This document shows, piece after piece, positions 35,583 to 43,734 of a stretch of 44,031 nt of DNA (position 1 is its first letter; the number at the start of each line of letters is the position of its first letter). The notes under the pieces were generated by a model. That model was given only the letters and a program-made list of their open reading frames with translations, was not told the DNA's origin and searched no databases. The stretch covers positions 1 through 44,031 of the forward strand of contig NZ_BLXY01000001.1 in the NCBI RefSeq assembly GCF_014193585.1. The letters are read 5' to 3'. The DNA is from Geomonas paludis (GTDB lineage: Bacteria > Desulfobacterota > Desulfuromonadia > Geobacterales > Geobacteraceae). The position numbers were made by a program, and so were the translations under genes.

Positions 35583-37118
35583 ATGAAGTACATCGTTTTG
35601 AAGGCGAAGGCTATCGAAGACAACAGTCTGATCCCCGAAGAAATGCCGGTCATCGTGACCGAGCATGGTGTCCTAGAGCCACTGGTCGACTACTTTCTCG
35701 AATACGATGGTCTACAGGATGCCACCCGAAGGAAGACCGTTCAGGCCGTCACCTTGCTGCTTGATTTCATGTTCGCCAACGTTGGCAATTTCGATGAACC
35801 GGAGGAGATGTTCAAGGTCTTCGTCAAGCGACTGAAGACAGGCACGATCAGCGCTGACGGCATTGACCCGAGCGGCCTCTACTGGGAGAAGAAATCCCCC
35901 AACACCGTTGGTCCCCTGGTAGCCAGACTCAACGAATTCTCGGACTTCATGGCCGATAAACTCAAAGCGAAACCGCTCAACCCGTTTAGGGAGGCCACGG
36001 CACACGAGGAGCAGCTTAACTGGGCGGCCTATCAACACAAGAAGGCCAGGAGCTTTCTTGCCCACACCTGGAGCAACGAAAAGGGCAAGAGGCAGAACAG
36101 CCAAGTCCGCACGACCGGGGCAGGCAGATCGCCCTCATCGACCCTAACTGCAACCAAGAACTTTCCGAAGGATCGAATTTTCGACCTGTTGTTCAGGGGT
36201 TTCAAACGTCGAGGCGTATGCGATGGAGCGCCGATCTACGAGCGCTGGGACCTGCGGGGGATGCTGATCACGATTCTCATGCATGGAGCTGGGCATCGCG
36301 TGTCCGAGCCGTTCCATCTCTACGTCTCCGATGTTATCGAGGACCCGTTCAAGCCAGGCAGTGCGCTCGTGCGCATCTACCACCCTTCGGAAGGCGCTGC
36401 GCCGCCCGACTTGCTTGATCAGTACGGCAACCCGATCAGGTGCACGAGGGAGGAGTACCTCTTGAAGAAATACGGGCTGAAGCCGCGCAACAAGTACGGC
36501 AAGACCGACAAACGTCATGCAAGCTGGAAAAATCCCCTGTTGAACGATGAAGGACAGAAATTCATGCATTCGTTCTGGTTCCCGAGCATCTGGGGTCGCA
36601 TCTTCTGGCTTCTCTGGGGCCACTACTTGCAGCAACTGGCGCTGATCGAGCGCAACCATCCATTCGCCTTCGTCAACTTGTGGGATGGCGTTGTTGGCGA
36701 CATGTATAGCATGCAGAGCTTCAGCAAAGAGACGCGGGAAGGAAAGGAAGAGAAAGGTGCTCATGCCAAGGCAGTTAAAAGGATCGGTCTGACACCGGCC
36801 AAGGCATTGGGTACCACCGCACACGGCCACCGGCATCGTTACGGCTGGTGGCTCGACCATGCTGGGCCGGGCAATAACCCTACAGAGATCGCAAAAATCA
36901 AGCAATATGCCCTGCATCACAAGAGCGTCGAGTCTCAAAAGGTTTACGGCCTTCCAACCGTCGACGAGGTGACGAAGGCCATGACCGTTGCAGATACACG
37001 ACTGATTGCGGGCGGGAAGACCCCTGTCCTGCCTGATATGACGACATACGGGTTCGAGGACGTCGACCCGCTCGGCCTGTTCTCCGGGCCGCATCCCAAG
37101 CTGATAGGAGGGCGCTGA
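35583..37118 (+). CDS. gmtY: Tyrosine recombinase, GmtY-like (511 aa)
   Basis: Site-specific recombinase of the DNA breaking-rejoining family. Catalytic residues are visible: Arg I in HGAGHRVSEPF (R239), the HxxR box in TTAHGHRHRYGWW (H416/R419), His in YALHHKSVE (H446) and the Tyr nucleophile in QKVYG (Y455). The N-terminal 200 residues would be the arm/core-binding part. It is first of a recombinase-recombinase-small protein trio; order, sizes and the third protein match gamma-mobile-trio elements. GAGGAGGG precedes the ATG. The gmt name is by resemblance, recalled and not verified by search. Confidence 0.7.
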   Translation: MKYIVLKAKAIEDNSLIPEEMPVIVTEHGVLEPLVDYFLEYDGLQDATRRKTVQAVTLLLDFMFANVGNFDEPEEMFKVFVKRLKTGTISADGIDPSGLYWEKKSPNTVGPLVARLNEFSDFMADKLKAKPLNPFREATAHEEQLNWAAYQHKKARSFLAHTWSNEKGKRQNSQVRTTGAGRSPSSTLTATKNFPKDRIFDLLFRGFKRRGVCDGAPIYERWDLRGMLITILMHGAGHRVSEPFHLYVSDVIEDPFKPGSALVRIYHPSEGAAPPDLLDQYGNPIRCTREEYLLKKYGLKPRNKYGKTDKRHASWKNPLLNDEGQKFMHSFWFPSIWGRIFWLLWGHYLQQLALIERNHPFAFVNLWDGVVGDMYSMQSFSKETREGKEEKGAHAKAVKRIGLTPAKALGTTAHGHRHRYGWWLDHAGPGNNPTEIAKIKQYALHHKSVESQKVYGLPTVDEVTKAMTVADTRLIAGGKTPVLPDMTTYGFEDVDPLGLFSGPHPKLIGGR

Positions 37119-37119
37119 A

Positions 37120-39690
37120 ATGGCAAAGCTGCGTAAAAACAATAAGGGGGAGGACCTGGATTTCACCCGCATCACCGAGCTTGATCCGGAGCTTGAGGAG
37201 TGGCGTGCCTTTGCTGCCGAGTGGATCAAGAACCAGAAGGGAGCACAGGGCGCGAAAATGGTTGCCCTTGATAAGTTTATAGAGAGCTACATCCACGACC
37301 TCGGCTTAAAGAAGTACCCCGCAAAGTTCTTGGCATCCGACTATGAGCCGCCCGTGTCGTTTTACGACCACCTTCAGATTAGGAATAAAGCAAAACCAAA
37401 CAATTACATCGTCAATTTTCTCGACTGGGTGCTTGAGACTCATTTCTCGGCGGAGGACGATAATGGCCGCAAGGTCATCGCCCCCGGTTTCGACAATCCG
37501 TTTTCGCGGAAGAAGCATAAGGGCAGCAACACCGAGAGCAACAAGGCGGCGCTCCCCTCCGGTTATATCCGGGAGCTGCGCGAGATTCTCTGCCCACCGA
37601 CCGCCCAGTCCCTCTCGGACTGGAAATGGGCCATCGAAAACGCCTTTGACGGGCCATGCGCAGGCGACTGGTTCGAGGTCGATCCGTCACTGATCGACCC
37701 GGATGATCCCGACTGTATTTGGCGCGAACGTACCGTGCCGATCTATGAGTACATGGTCAACCCAGACAAGCCGAAATCAGTAAAAGTTGTCGACAAAAGG
37801 GAAATTGTCGAGATGTGGTCACCGGTGCGCTGGGTGGCGCTCTATATCAAGCTGGAGCTGCCGCTGCGCACCGCACAGGTACGCTGGCTGGACAGCGGCG
37901 AGGCCGATACCTATCGCTACGAGGGCGTTGAGATTGACGCCTTTGGCCATCCACACAGCAAGTGGGTTGAGAACCGGTCTCCGCTTGCCTGTGGCAGCGT
38001 CAAGCACCCGTACCAAAAGGGGGTCTTCCGTCGCTCCCCTGACCCTGAAACCGGGATGGCCATGACGGCACTGTACATCAACACCAACAAGACCGCCGAC
38101 ATCGACAAGGTTGAAGACGCTAAGGGTTACGTCGTGCCCTGGGAACATCCCCGCGCCTTGCCTTGGCTGCTGCGCCTGCGTGATTGGCAGGCCAAGTACA
38201 ACCCGATAGAGAAGCCGGTGCCATGGACCTCCCTCGAATTAAGGCATATTAGGGTTATCAAACATACGGAGATACTGGCGGAGATGGGGGATTGCTGCTT
38301 TTTGTTTCGGGCAGTTCATTCCAGAGTTAATGATGCCCAGAAAAACCTGATCGACCAGGACAAACCAATACAAGAGGAGGAATTAAAAGAAGGGTGGCGG
38401 CGTCTTCTTGAGGAACTCGAAAATCGCGTCAAGGCGCGTGATGATGGCAAGGGACAGCAGATCATCTTCGTTACTCCTGGTAGCCGAATAGGAACCAAAT
38501 TCCCCCTCCACTCCCTGCGGGTTTCGCTCATTACGGCCTATGCCATTGACGGTGGTGTACCCCTGGGAGTCCTTGCCAAATGCATTGCCGGTCACGCCCG
38601 TATCATCATGACGCTCTACTACACCAAGGCTGGTGTGCGCAAGGTCACCGAGGTCATGGAAGAGGCTGAACGCAAGCTTCTGGAGGGCGAGAAGAACCAA
38701 TTTGAGTCTTTTCTCGCCGAAGCAACCTACAAGCAGATCGAGATGGCCGCCGCCTTCAATGATCCCATAGCAATTCAGGCGATCATGGACAATCGCTCCA
38801 GGGCGGGATGGGTTGCCGATGAGAAGGGTATCTGCCCTTTGGGTTGCAGCGCCTGCGACAAGGGACACAAGATGCTCCGGCAGGGCAAAGAGAAGGAGGA
38901 GATCGTGCCGGTACCGGGCTTCCCGAAGAAGAACTGCGTCCGGTGCCGGTTTTTCCTGACCGGCCCTGCCTTCCTCCCTGGCCTGCTGGATCACGCCAAC
39001 TGGCTGCTCTCCCAATTGAACGATCGGTCGGAGCGCTACGTCCGGTTCGAGCAGATCGTCGAGGAGCTTCAGGACGAGATGATGGCCTGCACCGAGGCCG
39101 AAAAGCCGTTCATGAAACGGGAAGACTATGAGCGGTACAGCCGTCACTACGAGCAGGAGGCCGAGAAGTGCAACATGCTCGGTGATGACCTGAACGCCAC
39201 CGTCAGGCTGATGCGGCGCTGTATGGCGATTCTGAAGGACAGCAAGGACGATGACGGCAAGCTCAGTCTCGTTCCGGTTGGCGGCATGGGTGATATCGAA
39301 TTTGCCTTCGAGGAGGTGTCGGAGACCCACCAGCTAGCGGTGCTGTGCGAGAGCGCCAACTTCTACCCCGAGGCCGACTCCTCCAAGGCCAACTTGCGAC
39401 GTTCGCAGCTCCTCGATGCCATGCTGGAGATGAACGGGCGTGCGCCGGTATTCTTCAAGTTGCCCCCCGACCTTCAGCAACAGGTCGGCAATGAGTTCAT
39501 GCGCCTTCTCAAGGTCCAACAAGGGTCGCTCAGGGGCGCATGTGATGTGATTGAGGGTCTGCAAACATTGGAGGAGATCGGCTTGCTTGAGGCAGCCTCC
39601 GACTTGATCGAGCACAGCACAGGGCAACCTCTTCTGCTGAACTCCACCATTCTTCTCGAACAGCTCCCGACCGGGACAGGAGGTGATTGA
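37120..39690 (+). CDS. gmtZ: Large tyrosine recombinase with Cys-rich insert, GmtZ-like (856 aa)
   Basis: Second tyrosine recombinase. Catalytic residues: Arg I in LPLRTAQVRW (R250), HSLR (H464, R467), His in IAGHARIIM (H492) and the Tyr in LYYTKAG (Y500 or Y501). After the catalytic domain a zinc-binding-like cluster follows (CPLGCSAC near 571-579, CVRCRFF near 606). About 250 further residues include helical segments. This long C-terminal region is unlike simple phage integrases and fits the larger recombinase of the trio. Its ATG is 1 nt after the gmtY-like stop. Confidence 0.7.
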   Translation: MAKLRKNNKGEDLDFTRITELDPELEEWRAFAAEWIKNQKGAQGAKMVALDKFIESYIHDLGLKKYPAKFLASDYEPPVSFYDHLQIRNKAKPNNYIVNFLDWVLETHFSAEDDNGRKVIAPGFDNPFSRKKHKGSNTESNKAALPSGYIRELREILCPPTAQSLSDWKWAIENAFDGPCAGDWFEVDPSLIDPDDPDCIWRERTVPIYEYMVNPDKPKSVKVVDKREIVEMWSPVRWVALYIKLELPLRTAQVRWLDSGEADTYRYEGVEIDAFGHPHSKWVENRSPLACGSVKHPYQKGVFRRSPDPETGMAMTALYINTNKTADIDKVEDAKGYVVPWEHPRALPWLLRLRDWQAKYNPIEKPVPWTSLELRHIRVIKHTEILAEMGDCCFLFRAVHSRVNDAQKNLIDQDKPIQEEELKEGWRRLLEELENRVKARDDGKGQQIIFVTPGSRIGTKFPLHSLRVSLITAYAIDGGVPLGVLAKCIAGHARIIMTLYYTKAGVRKVTEVMEEAERKLLEGEKNQFESFLAEATYKQIEMAAAFNDPIAIQAIMDNRSRAGWVADEKGICPLGCSACDKGHKMLRQGKEKEEIVPVPGFPKKNCVRCRFFLTGPAFLPGLLDHANWLLSQLNDRSERYVRFEQIVEELQDEMMACTEAEKPFMKREDYERYSRHYEQEAEKCNMLGDDLNATVRLMRRCMAILKDSKDDDGKLSLVPVGGMGDIEFAFEEVSETHQLAVLCESANFYPEADSSKANLRRSQLLDAMLEMNGRAPVFFKLPPDLQQQVGNEFMRLLKVQQGSLRGACDVIEGLQTLEEIGLLEAASDLIEHSTGQPLLLNSTILLEQLPTGTGGD

Positions 39691-40373
39691 TGAGCAAGCT
39701 ACAGACCCAGATCCATCCTGACGAGGTTCTTGAGGCCCTGAAGGCCACCTGCGGCAACAAGCGCAGCAAAAACAATCTCGACATCCTCCATGCGGTCTGC
39801 CGGAGACAGAAGGAGGGCAATTCGACAGACTTCACCCTCCCTACCATCGGTGAGCTGTCATCCAAGGCCAATGGCCCCGGCTACACCAGTATTCGCACTC
39901 AGGATAAGTCCGGCCAGAGATTCCAGCAACTCATCACCTCCTGGGCGAACTACTCAGGCGGCGTCACTACCCAGTCGAAGCGTGAGAGTCAGCAGGAGAA
40001 CAAGCCGACGACGCTGGCCGAGCAGTTGCAGAAGGCAGGTGTCGATGCGGCATTGGTCGCCTTAGTCGGTCGACTTGAGGTAGAGCACCGAAGGGCGGTC
40101 AATGCTGTGAACCTCGCTAAAAGCCAAAGCGAGGTCGTTATCGACCGTCGCAGAGCCGCCCTACCAGCAGTTCCATCGGCCACACCCGTAGTGCTACCAG
40201 CCACAACCCTGACAGATATGGAGAGAGAGGCGTTGCGGGCCGCTCTCTCTGAAGACTTCCTCGCTGACCAGGGGTGGACTGTAGACAAATCAGGGCGTAT
40301 CAAGAACGATAAGAAGCGCACCATCTTTCAGGCCGGTTTCGCCTCTGCTCTGAGGAAAATGCTCGACGCATAG
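39690..40373 (+). CDS. gmtX: GmtX-like small protein, third member of the recombinase trio (227 aa)
   Basis: Accessory protein without a known enzymatic motif. The N-terminal 90 residues carry a pattern I associate with GmtX: a short HPDEVLEAL start, a KNNLDILHAVCRRQ helix, a TDFTLPTIGELS segment and a RTQDKSGQRFQQLI helix. A coiled-coil-like helix (about 105-150), a Pro/Val-rich linker and a C-terminal helix follow. The start was set at ATG 39690, overlapping the upstream stop as TGATG, with GGAGG ahead. Role in recombination inferred from the fixed gene order in trio elements. Confidence 0.65.
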   Translation: MSKLQTQIHPDEVLEALKATCGNKRSKNNLDILHAVCRRQKEGNSTDFTLPTIGELSSKANGPGYTSIRTQDKSGQRFQQLITSWANYSGGVTTQSKRESQQENKPTTLAEQLQKAGVDAALVALVGRLEVEHRRAVNAVNLAKSQSEVVIDRRRAALPAVPSATPVVLPATTLTDMEREALRAALSEDFLADQGWTVDKSGRIKNDKKRTIFQAGFASALRKMLDA

Positions 40374-40439
40374 ACCACCCCAGAAAATGAAGGGCGACCC
40401 TCCTAGTATGGCAAGGAATATGAGCAGGTAATCTAGGGG

Positions 40440-40468
40440 ATCCAACGCTCTTTCCTCATCTATCCAAC
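40440..40468 (-). repeat. Duplicated GTTGGAT recombination cores at the distal end of the cassette array
   Basis: On the minus strand GTTGGAT occurs at 40462-40468 (3' core of the last attC-like site) and again 22 bp on at 40440-40446. The second copy may be the remains of a further site or an empty mini-cassette. Confidence 0.45.
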
Positions 40469-40533
40469 GGGGTCGGCCTTGCCCCGCCCGCCCAGGTTTT
40501 CCGGGCGGTCGGTGTCCAAGGACGTGGTTATAC
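40462..40533 (-). repeat. attC-like integron recombination site (cassette 4)
   Basis: Read on the minus strand: core GTATAAC (40527-40533), spacer, arm beginning CCTTGG and ending CCGCCC, loop, arm beginning GGGCGG and ending CAAGG, spacer, core GTTGGAT (a full GTTRRRY match). Total 72 bp. The GTATAAC core is the exact complement of this cassette's own 5' core GTTATAC (41389-41395). It begins one base after the stop of the gene at 40535. Confidence 0.7.
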
Positions 40534-40534
40534 C

Positions 40535-40945
40535 CTATCTTTTCCCATCAGTTAGTTTATTAGCGATAGATTGGAGGTCTTCATGAATATTCACGTTATA
40601 TCCACACCCGCGTGTACTACAACTGTACGGAAAGATCTTCGGCTCGGTGTTAAAAAGTGGTCGTTTACACTCGGGGCAATATGCAATTGGCGAATAAGAA
40701 CCCGCAGCGTCTCTTTTAAAGAGAGCCCCTTGATACTCCGTAAACTCCGGGGGAATAGACGCCTTGGCAAGTTTGTCACGCAATTCGATCACTTCTTTCT
40801 CAAGGTCGGAACATTTTTTATACAGGTCTGCACGTTCTTTTTCGACTATGGTGAGTTCATCTTTAAGAAGGAGTAAGCGCTCCCCGCGAATAGTAGCGCT
40901 TCCATGCTCGTTGATTAAATCTTCAATGATTTTGAAAGGATTCAT
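40535..40945 (-). CDS. Cassette-borne coiled-coil/zinc-ribbon protein (136 aa)
   Basis: Unrecognised protein. Residues about 20-62 are a heptad-like helix (LLLLKDELTIVEKERADLYKK then DLEKEVIELRDKL). The C-terminal 50 residues contain a zinc-ribbon-like CPECKRP and a CSTRGCGYN pair. GGAGG precedes the ATG. It is the second gene of a two-gene cassette and its TAG stop lies one base before the attC-like core. Codon use and base composition differ from the GC-rich chromosome. Function unknown. Confidence 0.6.
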   Translation of the reverse strand: MNPFKIIEDLINEHGSATIRGERLLLLKDELTIVEKERADLYKKCSDLEKEVIELRDKLAKASIPPEFTEYQGALFKRDAAGSYSPIAYCPECKRPLFNTEPKIFPYSCSTRGCGYNVNIHEDLQSIANKLTDGKR

Positions 40946-40963
40946 TTTGATTTCCTCCAGTTT

Positions 40964-41366
40964 TTACGGGGTCCACTTATGGCCGCATTTTAGGCAGGTT
41001 ATTACAGTCTTTTTGCTACCAATTAAACCACCAAGCAAACCGACTGGACCGAGAGCCAAACCACCGACCGCTGCTTTTCCTAGGCCAAAACCTTTACTTC
41101 CGGCAGAGAAAGTATTTTTAGCTCTGCATTTTGGGCAGATAATTGATGCTTCGGTTTCTTTTGGTTTTTTAGCAGGTTGCAGCTGGAATGTATATTTTTG
41201 AGCATTGCAAAACCCGCAATGTGGACATTTATCGTTGAAATGGAAAATCTTTATTGCATTGCTTACATGTAAACGAAACTCTAGCGATGGGGCACCCACA
41301 ATGCGGACAAACTCCGGCCTTATCGGAAACTTCTCGGCTACATTCCGGACAGCTTATAAGTGCCAT
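40964..41366 (-). pseudogene. Frameshifted zinc-ribbon protein gene in cassette 4
   Basis: A well-formed start (ATG 41366 with GAGGAGG upstream) begins MALISCPECSREVSDK and goes on with CPHCGCP and CKQCNKD, then stops at TAA 41229-41231. The next frame continues the same kind of protein without a break: DKCPHCGFCN, ICPKCRAKN, a Gly-rich GLGKAAVGGLALGPVGLLGGLIG stretch in pieces, and CLKCGHKW. Removing one base from the GATTTTCC run near 41241-41249 joins both parts into one zinc-ribbon protein of about 133 aa. It is therefore a pseudogene, a sequence error, or a +1 frameshifted gene. An internal start at 41299 would give only the second half. Confidence 0.6.
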
Positions 41367-41388
41367 ATTACAACCTCCTCTTTCTGGG

Positions 41389-41492
41389 GTATAACGGGCT
41401 GCTGGTGAGCGGCGGAGCGAATCAACTCTTACAGACTGTTGTTGCCATCTCTCGCCTACTGCGGAGTCCGCCTCTACCAGTTTTTGTTGGGA
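41389..41492 (-). repeat. attC-like integron recombination site (cassette 3)
   Basis: Minus strand: core CCCAAC (41486-41492), arm CTGGTAGAGGCGGA (41467-41480), a long variable loop, arm TCCGCCGCTCACCAG (41402-41416), spacer AGCCC, core GTTATAC (41389-41395). The arms pair across 14 positions with a single unpaired extra base, the extrahelical base typical of attC. The 104-bp length is within the attC range. This is the clearest attC fold in the window. Confidence 0.75.
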
Positions 41493-41570
41493 TATGCGCT
41501 CGGAAACATGGCCATTGCATCCATCAGATGGAGGCCATTCCTTAAATGCCTGGTCATCTGGCCGTTACTT

Positions 41571-42191
41571 TCAGATTAGCACTGGACGTCCAAACAATTT
41601 CGTAAACCAAATTTTATCAAATACGCAATCGACACTATTCACATACTTTCGTGCGTTTATTAAAGCATCGCTCTGCTTTCTGATGCCATCCTCGGAGTAC
41701 TCTGTAGTGAAGGATGAATCGGTAGTAAAGACAACTAGCCAAAGTTGTTCCGAGGGTTTCACATAATACTTTTCCACCTTTTTCTGAATCACTCTTTTCA
41801 AAGCTTGGTTCCTAGCATTTAGGTCAATGTAGGCAGCTGATTGCCGACCAACTCGAAACGAAGCCAACCCTTGGGAATTAGAGGACGGCACAGTGTCTGG
41901 TGAATTATGTGTATATGTTCTGTCGGTTAATTCTGTCAGCTGAATTAAGATCCGAGCTTCCCCTAGCATTGCGCTGAAATCGTGGTCATTTTCCGGGAGT
42001 TGAACTAGGTCTGTCAGGTGAGGCAATGGCTGAAACATGTTGTATTGATTAGCAAAAACAGAAATGGCGTCAAGCTCCTGCTGATCCTTAACCACGGACA
42101 ACTTGGAGGACACCTTGATAGTCTCTCCTAAAACAGGAAAAAGGTAGTATCCGAACTCACTGGTTGGTTTTTTGGGTACTTTTTTCATCAT
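41571..42191 (-). CDS. Cassette-borne protein of unknown function (206 aa)
   Basis: No family recognised. A soluble mixed alpha/beta protein; the C-terminal half has WLVVFTTDSSF, an RKQSDALINARKYVNSVD helix and an FDKIWFTKLFGRP end, with no membrane or signal segment. The start was set at ATG 42191 (or 42188), directly after the 5' cassette core GTTGGTG, whose GGTG doubles as a ribosome site. The frame is open back to 42245, but that stretch lies in the recombination site. AT-rich compared with the chromosome. Confidence 0.55.
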   Translation of the reverse strand: MMKKVPKKPTSEFGYYLFPVLGETIKVSSKLSVVKDQQELDAISVFANQYNMFQPLPHLTDLVQLPENDHDFSAMLGEARILIQLTELTDRTYTHNSPDTVPSSNSQGLASFRVGRQSAAYIDLNARNQALKRVIQKKVEKYYVKPSEQLWLVVFTTDSSFTTEYSEDGIRKQSDALINARKYVNSVDCVFDKIWFTKLFGRPVLI

Positions 42192-42197
42192 AAATTT

Positions 42198-42238
42198 CAC
42201 CAACGGCTGGGCGGTGAGCGGTCCACCGCTGGTTGGAC
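42198..42238 (-). repeat. Short, degenerate attC-like site (cassette 2)
   Basis: Minus strand: core GTCCAAC (42232-42238), AGCGGT/ACCGCT inner stem, AGCC spacer, core GTTGGTG (42198-42204). Only 41 bp, so it is short and one arm seems partly deleted. Its GTCCAAC core is the exact complement of the 5' core GTTGGAC of the same cassette at 42955-42961. It begins 3 bases after the HNH gene stop. Confidence 0.55.
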
Positions 42239-42241
42239 GCT

Positions 42242-42943
42242 TCACTCACAAACGCAAACCCCGAAAAGTTTAAGTGAGAATTTATTATAGATATTCTCCA
42301 GAGTCATTTCCCCTGACTGTATCTCATTTTGAAGGTAGACTGACTCTGCACGTCTTGAGTGAGCAGCAGTGGTTTTATCAGTGAGAAACTTCTTATCAGC
42401 TTTAAGAAGCTCCCCAAATATTTCAATGAGATCAGCAGTTGCACCCGCTCCAAACTCAACTGCGACCTCTTTTTCTATTTCTTCTAGAAACTCACTCGAA
42501 AAAGACAAAGCTAGACCGACATACTGCTTCATGCCATACGAACTGTCGTAGCGTCCCATAGCGCGCAGTCTTCTCGATAAGCTTTTTGCTTCAGAATCCC
42601 AATGATCGAAAATGAGATCGTGTCGTTTAAAGACGTATTCTCGCGATACGTCCTTAAAAATAAAGGAGCCTGATTCACAGACTTTCCACCAATCGTCCCG
42701 ATGTCTTCTCAACTCACTTGGTTTATATTTTATTCCGAGTGGGTGCTTGGAGTTATAATGACCGGCATCTGCATGGCAGGTGAGACAGAGGACAATGGCA
42801 TTATCAAGAGTATCAGGTCCGCCCTCTGCCTCTTGGATGATGTGGTGGACGTTAACGTTTCTTCCGCCAAACTTGCGGCACAGGCAGCAGCACCTTTTCG
42901 ATCGTACTAGGGCTTCTTCCTTTGTTGCTGAACTAAATGGCAT
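42242..42943 (-). CDS. HNH endonuclease-domain protein in cassette 2 (233 aa)
   Basis: Predicted HNH nuclease. The N-terminal 90 residues contain CLCRKFGG, NVNVHHIIQEAEGGPDTLDN and LCLTCHADAGHY, giving both zinc-knuckle Cys pairs and the HH/N/H catalytic pattern. The C-terminal 140 residues are helical and unrecognised, and could set target specificity. GAAGGA precedes the ATG. It is packaged as a single-gene integron cassette. It might be a phage-defence nuclease, but this is only inferred. Confidence 0.7.
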   Translation of the reverse strand: MPFSSATKEEALVRSKRCCCLCRKFGGRNVNVHHIIQEAEGGPDTLDNAIVLCLTCHADAGHYNSKHPLGIKYKPSELRRHRDDWWKVCESGSFIFKDVSREYVFKRHDLIFDHWDSEAKSLSRRLRAMGRYDSSYGMKQYVGLALSFSSEFLEEIEKEVAVEFGAGATADLIEIFGELLKADKKFLTDKTTAAHSRRAESVYLQNEIQSGEMTLENIYNKFSLKLFGVCVCE

Positions 42944-42954
42944 ATTTCCTTCCT

Positions 42955-43006
42955 GTCCAACGGGCTAGCGAATCAGCGGTAAAACCGCTGGATTCGCTTG
43001 TTGTGC
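42955..43006 (-). repeat. attC-like integron recombination site (cassette 1)
   Basis: Minus strand: core GCACAAC (43000-43006), arm AGCGAATC-C-AGCGGT with one extrahelical base, TTT loop, arm ACCGCTGATTCGCT, spacer AGCCC, core GTTGGAC (42955-42961, perfect GTTRRRY). The spacer next to the 3' core matches that of the site at 41389. Core GCACAAC is the exact complement of this cassette's 5' core GTTGTGC at 43735-43741. It starts 10 bases past the membrane-protein stop codon. Confidence 0.75.
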
Positions 43007-43016
43007 ATTGTGGGCA

Positions 43017-43721
43017 TCAAATCCTTTCAATCATTTTCTGAATTATGTCCTCTTCTCGCTGACCGTCTATAAAACTCCATTGTGCGAGGATACCCCACAG
43101 AAAATTCCCTACATACTTCACTTGATCATAGGTATATGTGCTTGAATTTTTGAGTCGATAAACATTTTCCAGCAATAATTTAAAGAAGGAGTGAATTTTG
43201 GGATCAGTAAACATGACGTTATTGAGTGTATATGCTACCTCGTTAGCGAGCATTTCAATTTCGATTAATAAGTCATTCATCCGTGTCTGATCGAATTGAA
43301 GACCGTTTAAAGCGGCATACCATAACTCGTCGCGGTTTTTTCCAAAAAATTCTTTGAACTTCTTATAATCACACAGCTCTTTAGGTAATTCTGAGTCATG
43401 GGTTCCGATAGAGGCCCATAATAAAATCTGAATGATATTCTCTTTGAAATTTTTATATGAGTTTTTGAGATTGTTCTTGATGATATTTTTCCGTCGTCTT
43501 TCAGGTAGATAAACAACGATAAGCCAAAAGAAAAGGCTAACGAGATACCCGACAGAGACGTTGAAGAAAATAGAGTTCCCGTTGTATAGAGAATGTAATG
43601 CTGGTTCTATATCCGTCCCGCGGAGGAACCATACAACTGTTTCTTGGCTTCCCGAGATCAATCCATATAGTGCCACTGGCGTTAAAGCTACAAGGATAAA
43701 TTTCATATTTTTGGGGTTCAT
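43017..43721 (-). CDS. Cassette-borne membrane protein (234 aa)
   Basis: Unrecognised membrane protein. Two transmembrane helices near the N-terminus (about residues 6-24 and 50-72), the second followed by a basic stop-transfer RRRKNIIKNN. The remaining 150 residues are helical, cytosolic and lack known motifs. No strong Shine-Dalgarno is seen directly before ATG 43721; AGGAG lies about 20 nt upstream within the cassette's 5' end. AT-rich. Membrane proteins are common among integron cassette products, some of them phage-defence genes. Confidence 0.55.
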   Translation of the reverse strand: MNPKNMKFILVALTPVALYGLISGSQETVVWFLRGTDIEPALHSLYNGNSIFFNVSVGYLVSLFFWLIVVYLPERRRKNIIKNNLKNSYKNFKENIIQILLWASIGTHDSELPKELCDYKKFKEFFGKNRDELWYAALNGLQFDQTRMNDLLIEIEMLANEVAYTLNNVMFTDPKIHSFFKLLLENVYRLKNSSTYTYDQVKYVGNFLWGILAQWSFIDGQREEDIIQKMIERI

Positions 43722-43734
43722 TGTTTAATCTTAT

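Noticed and set aside
32824..40373. Prophage or ordinary integrative conjugative element
   Set aside because: No phage structural, replication, conjugation or relaxase genes are visible; only recombinases, a helicase and small proteins.
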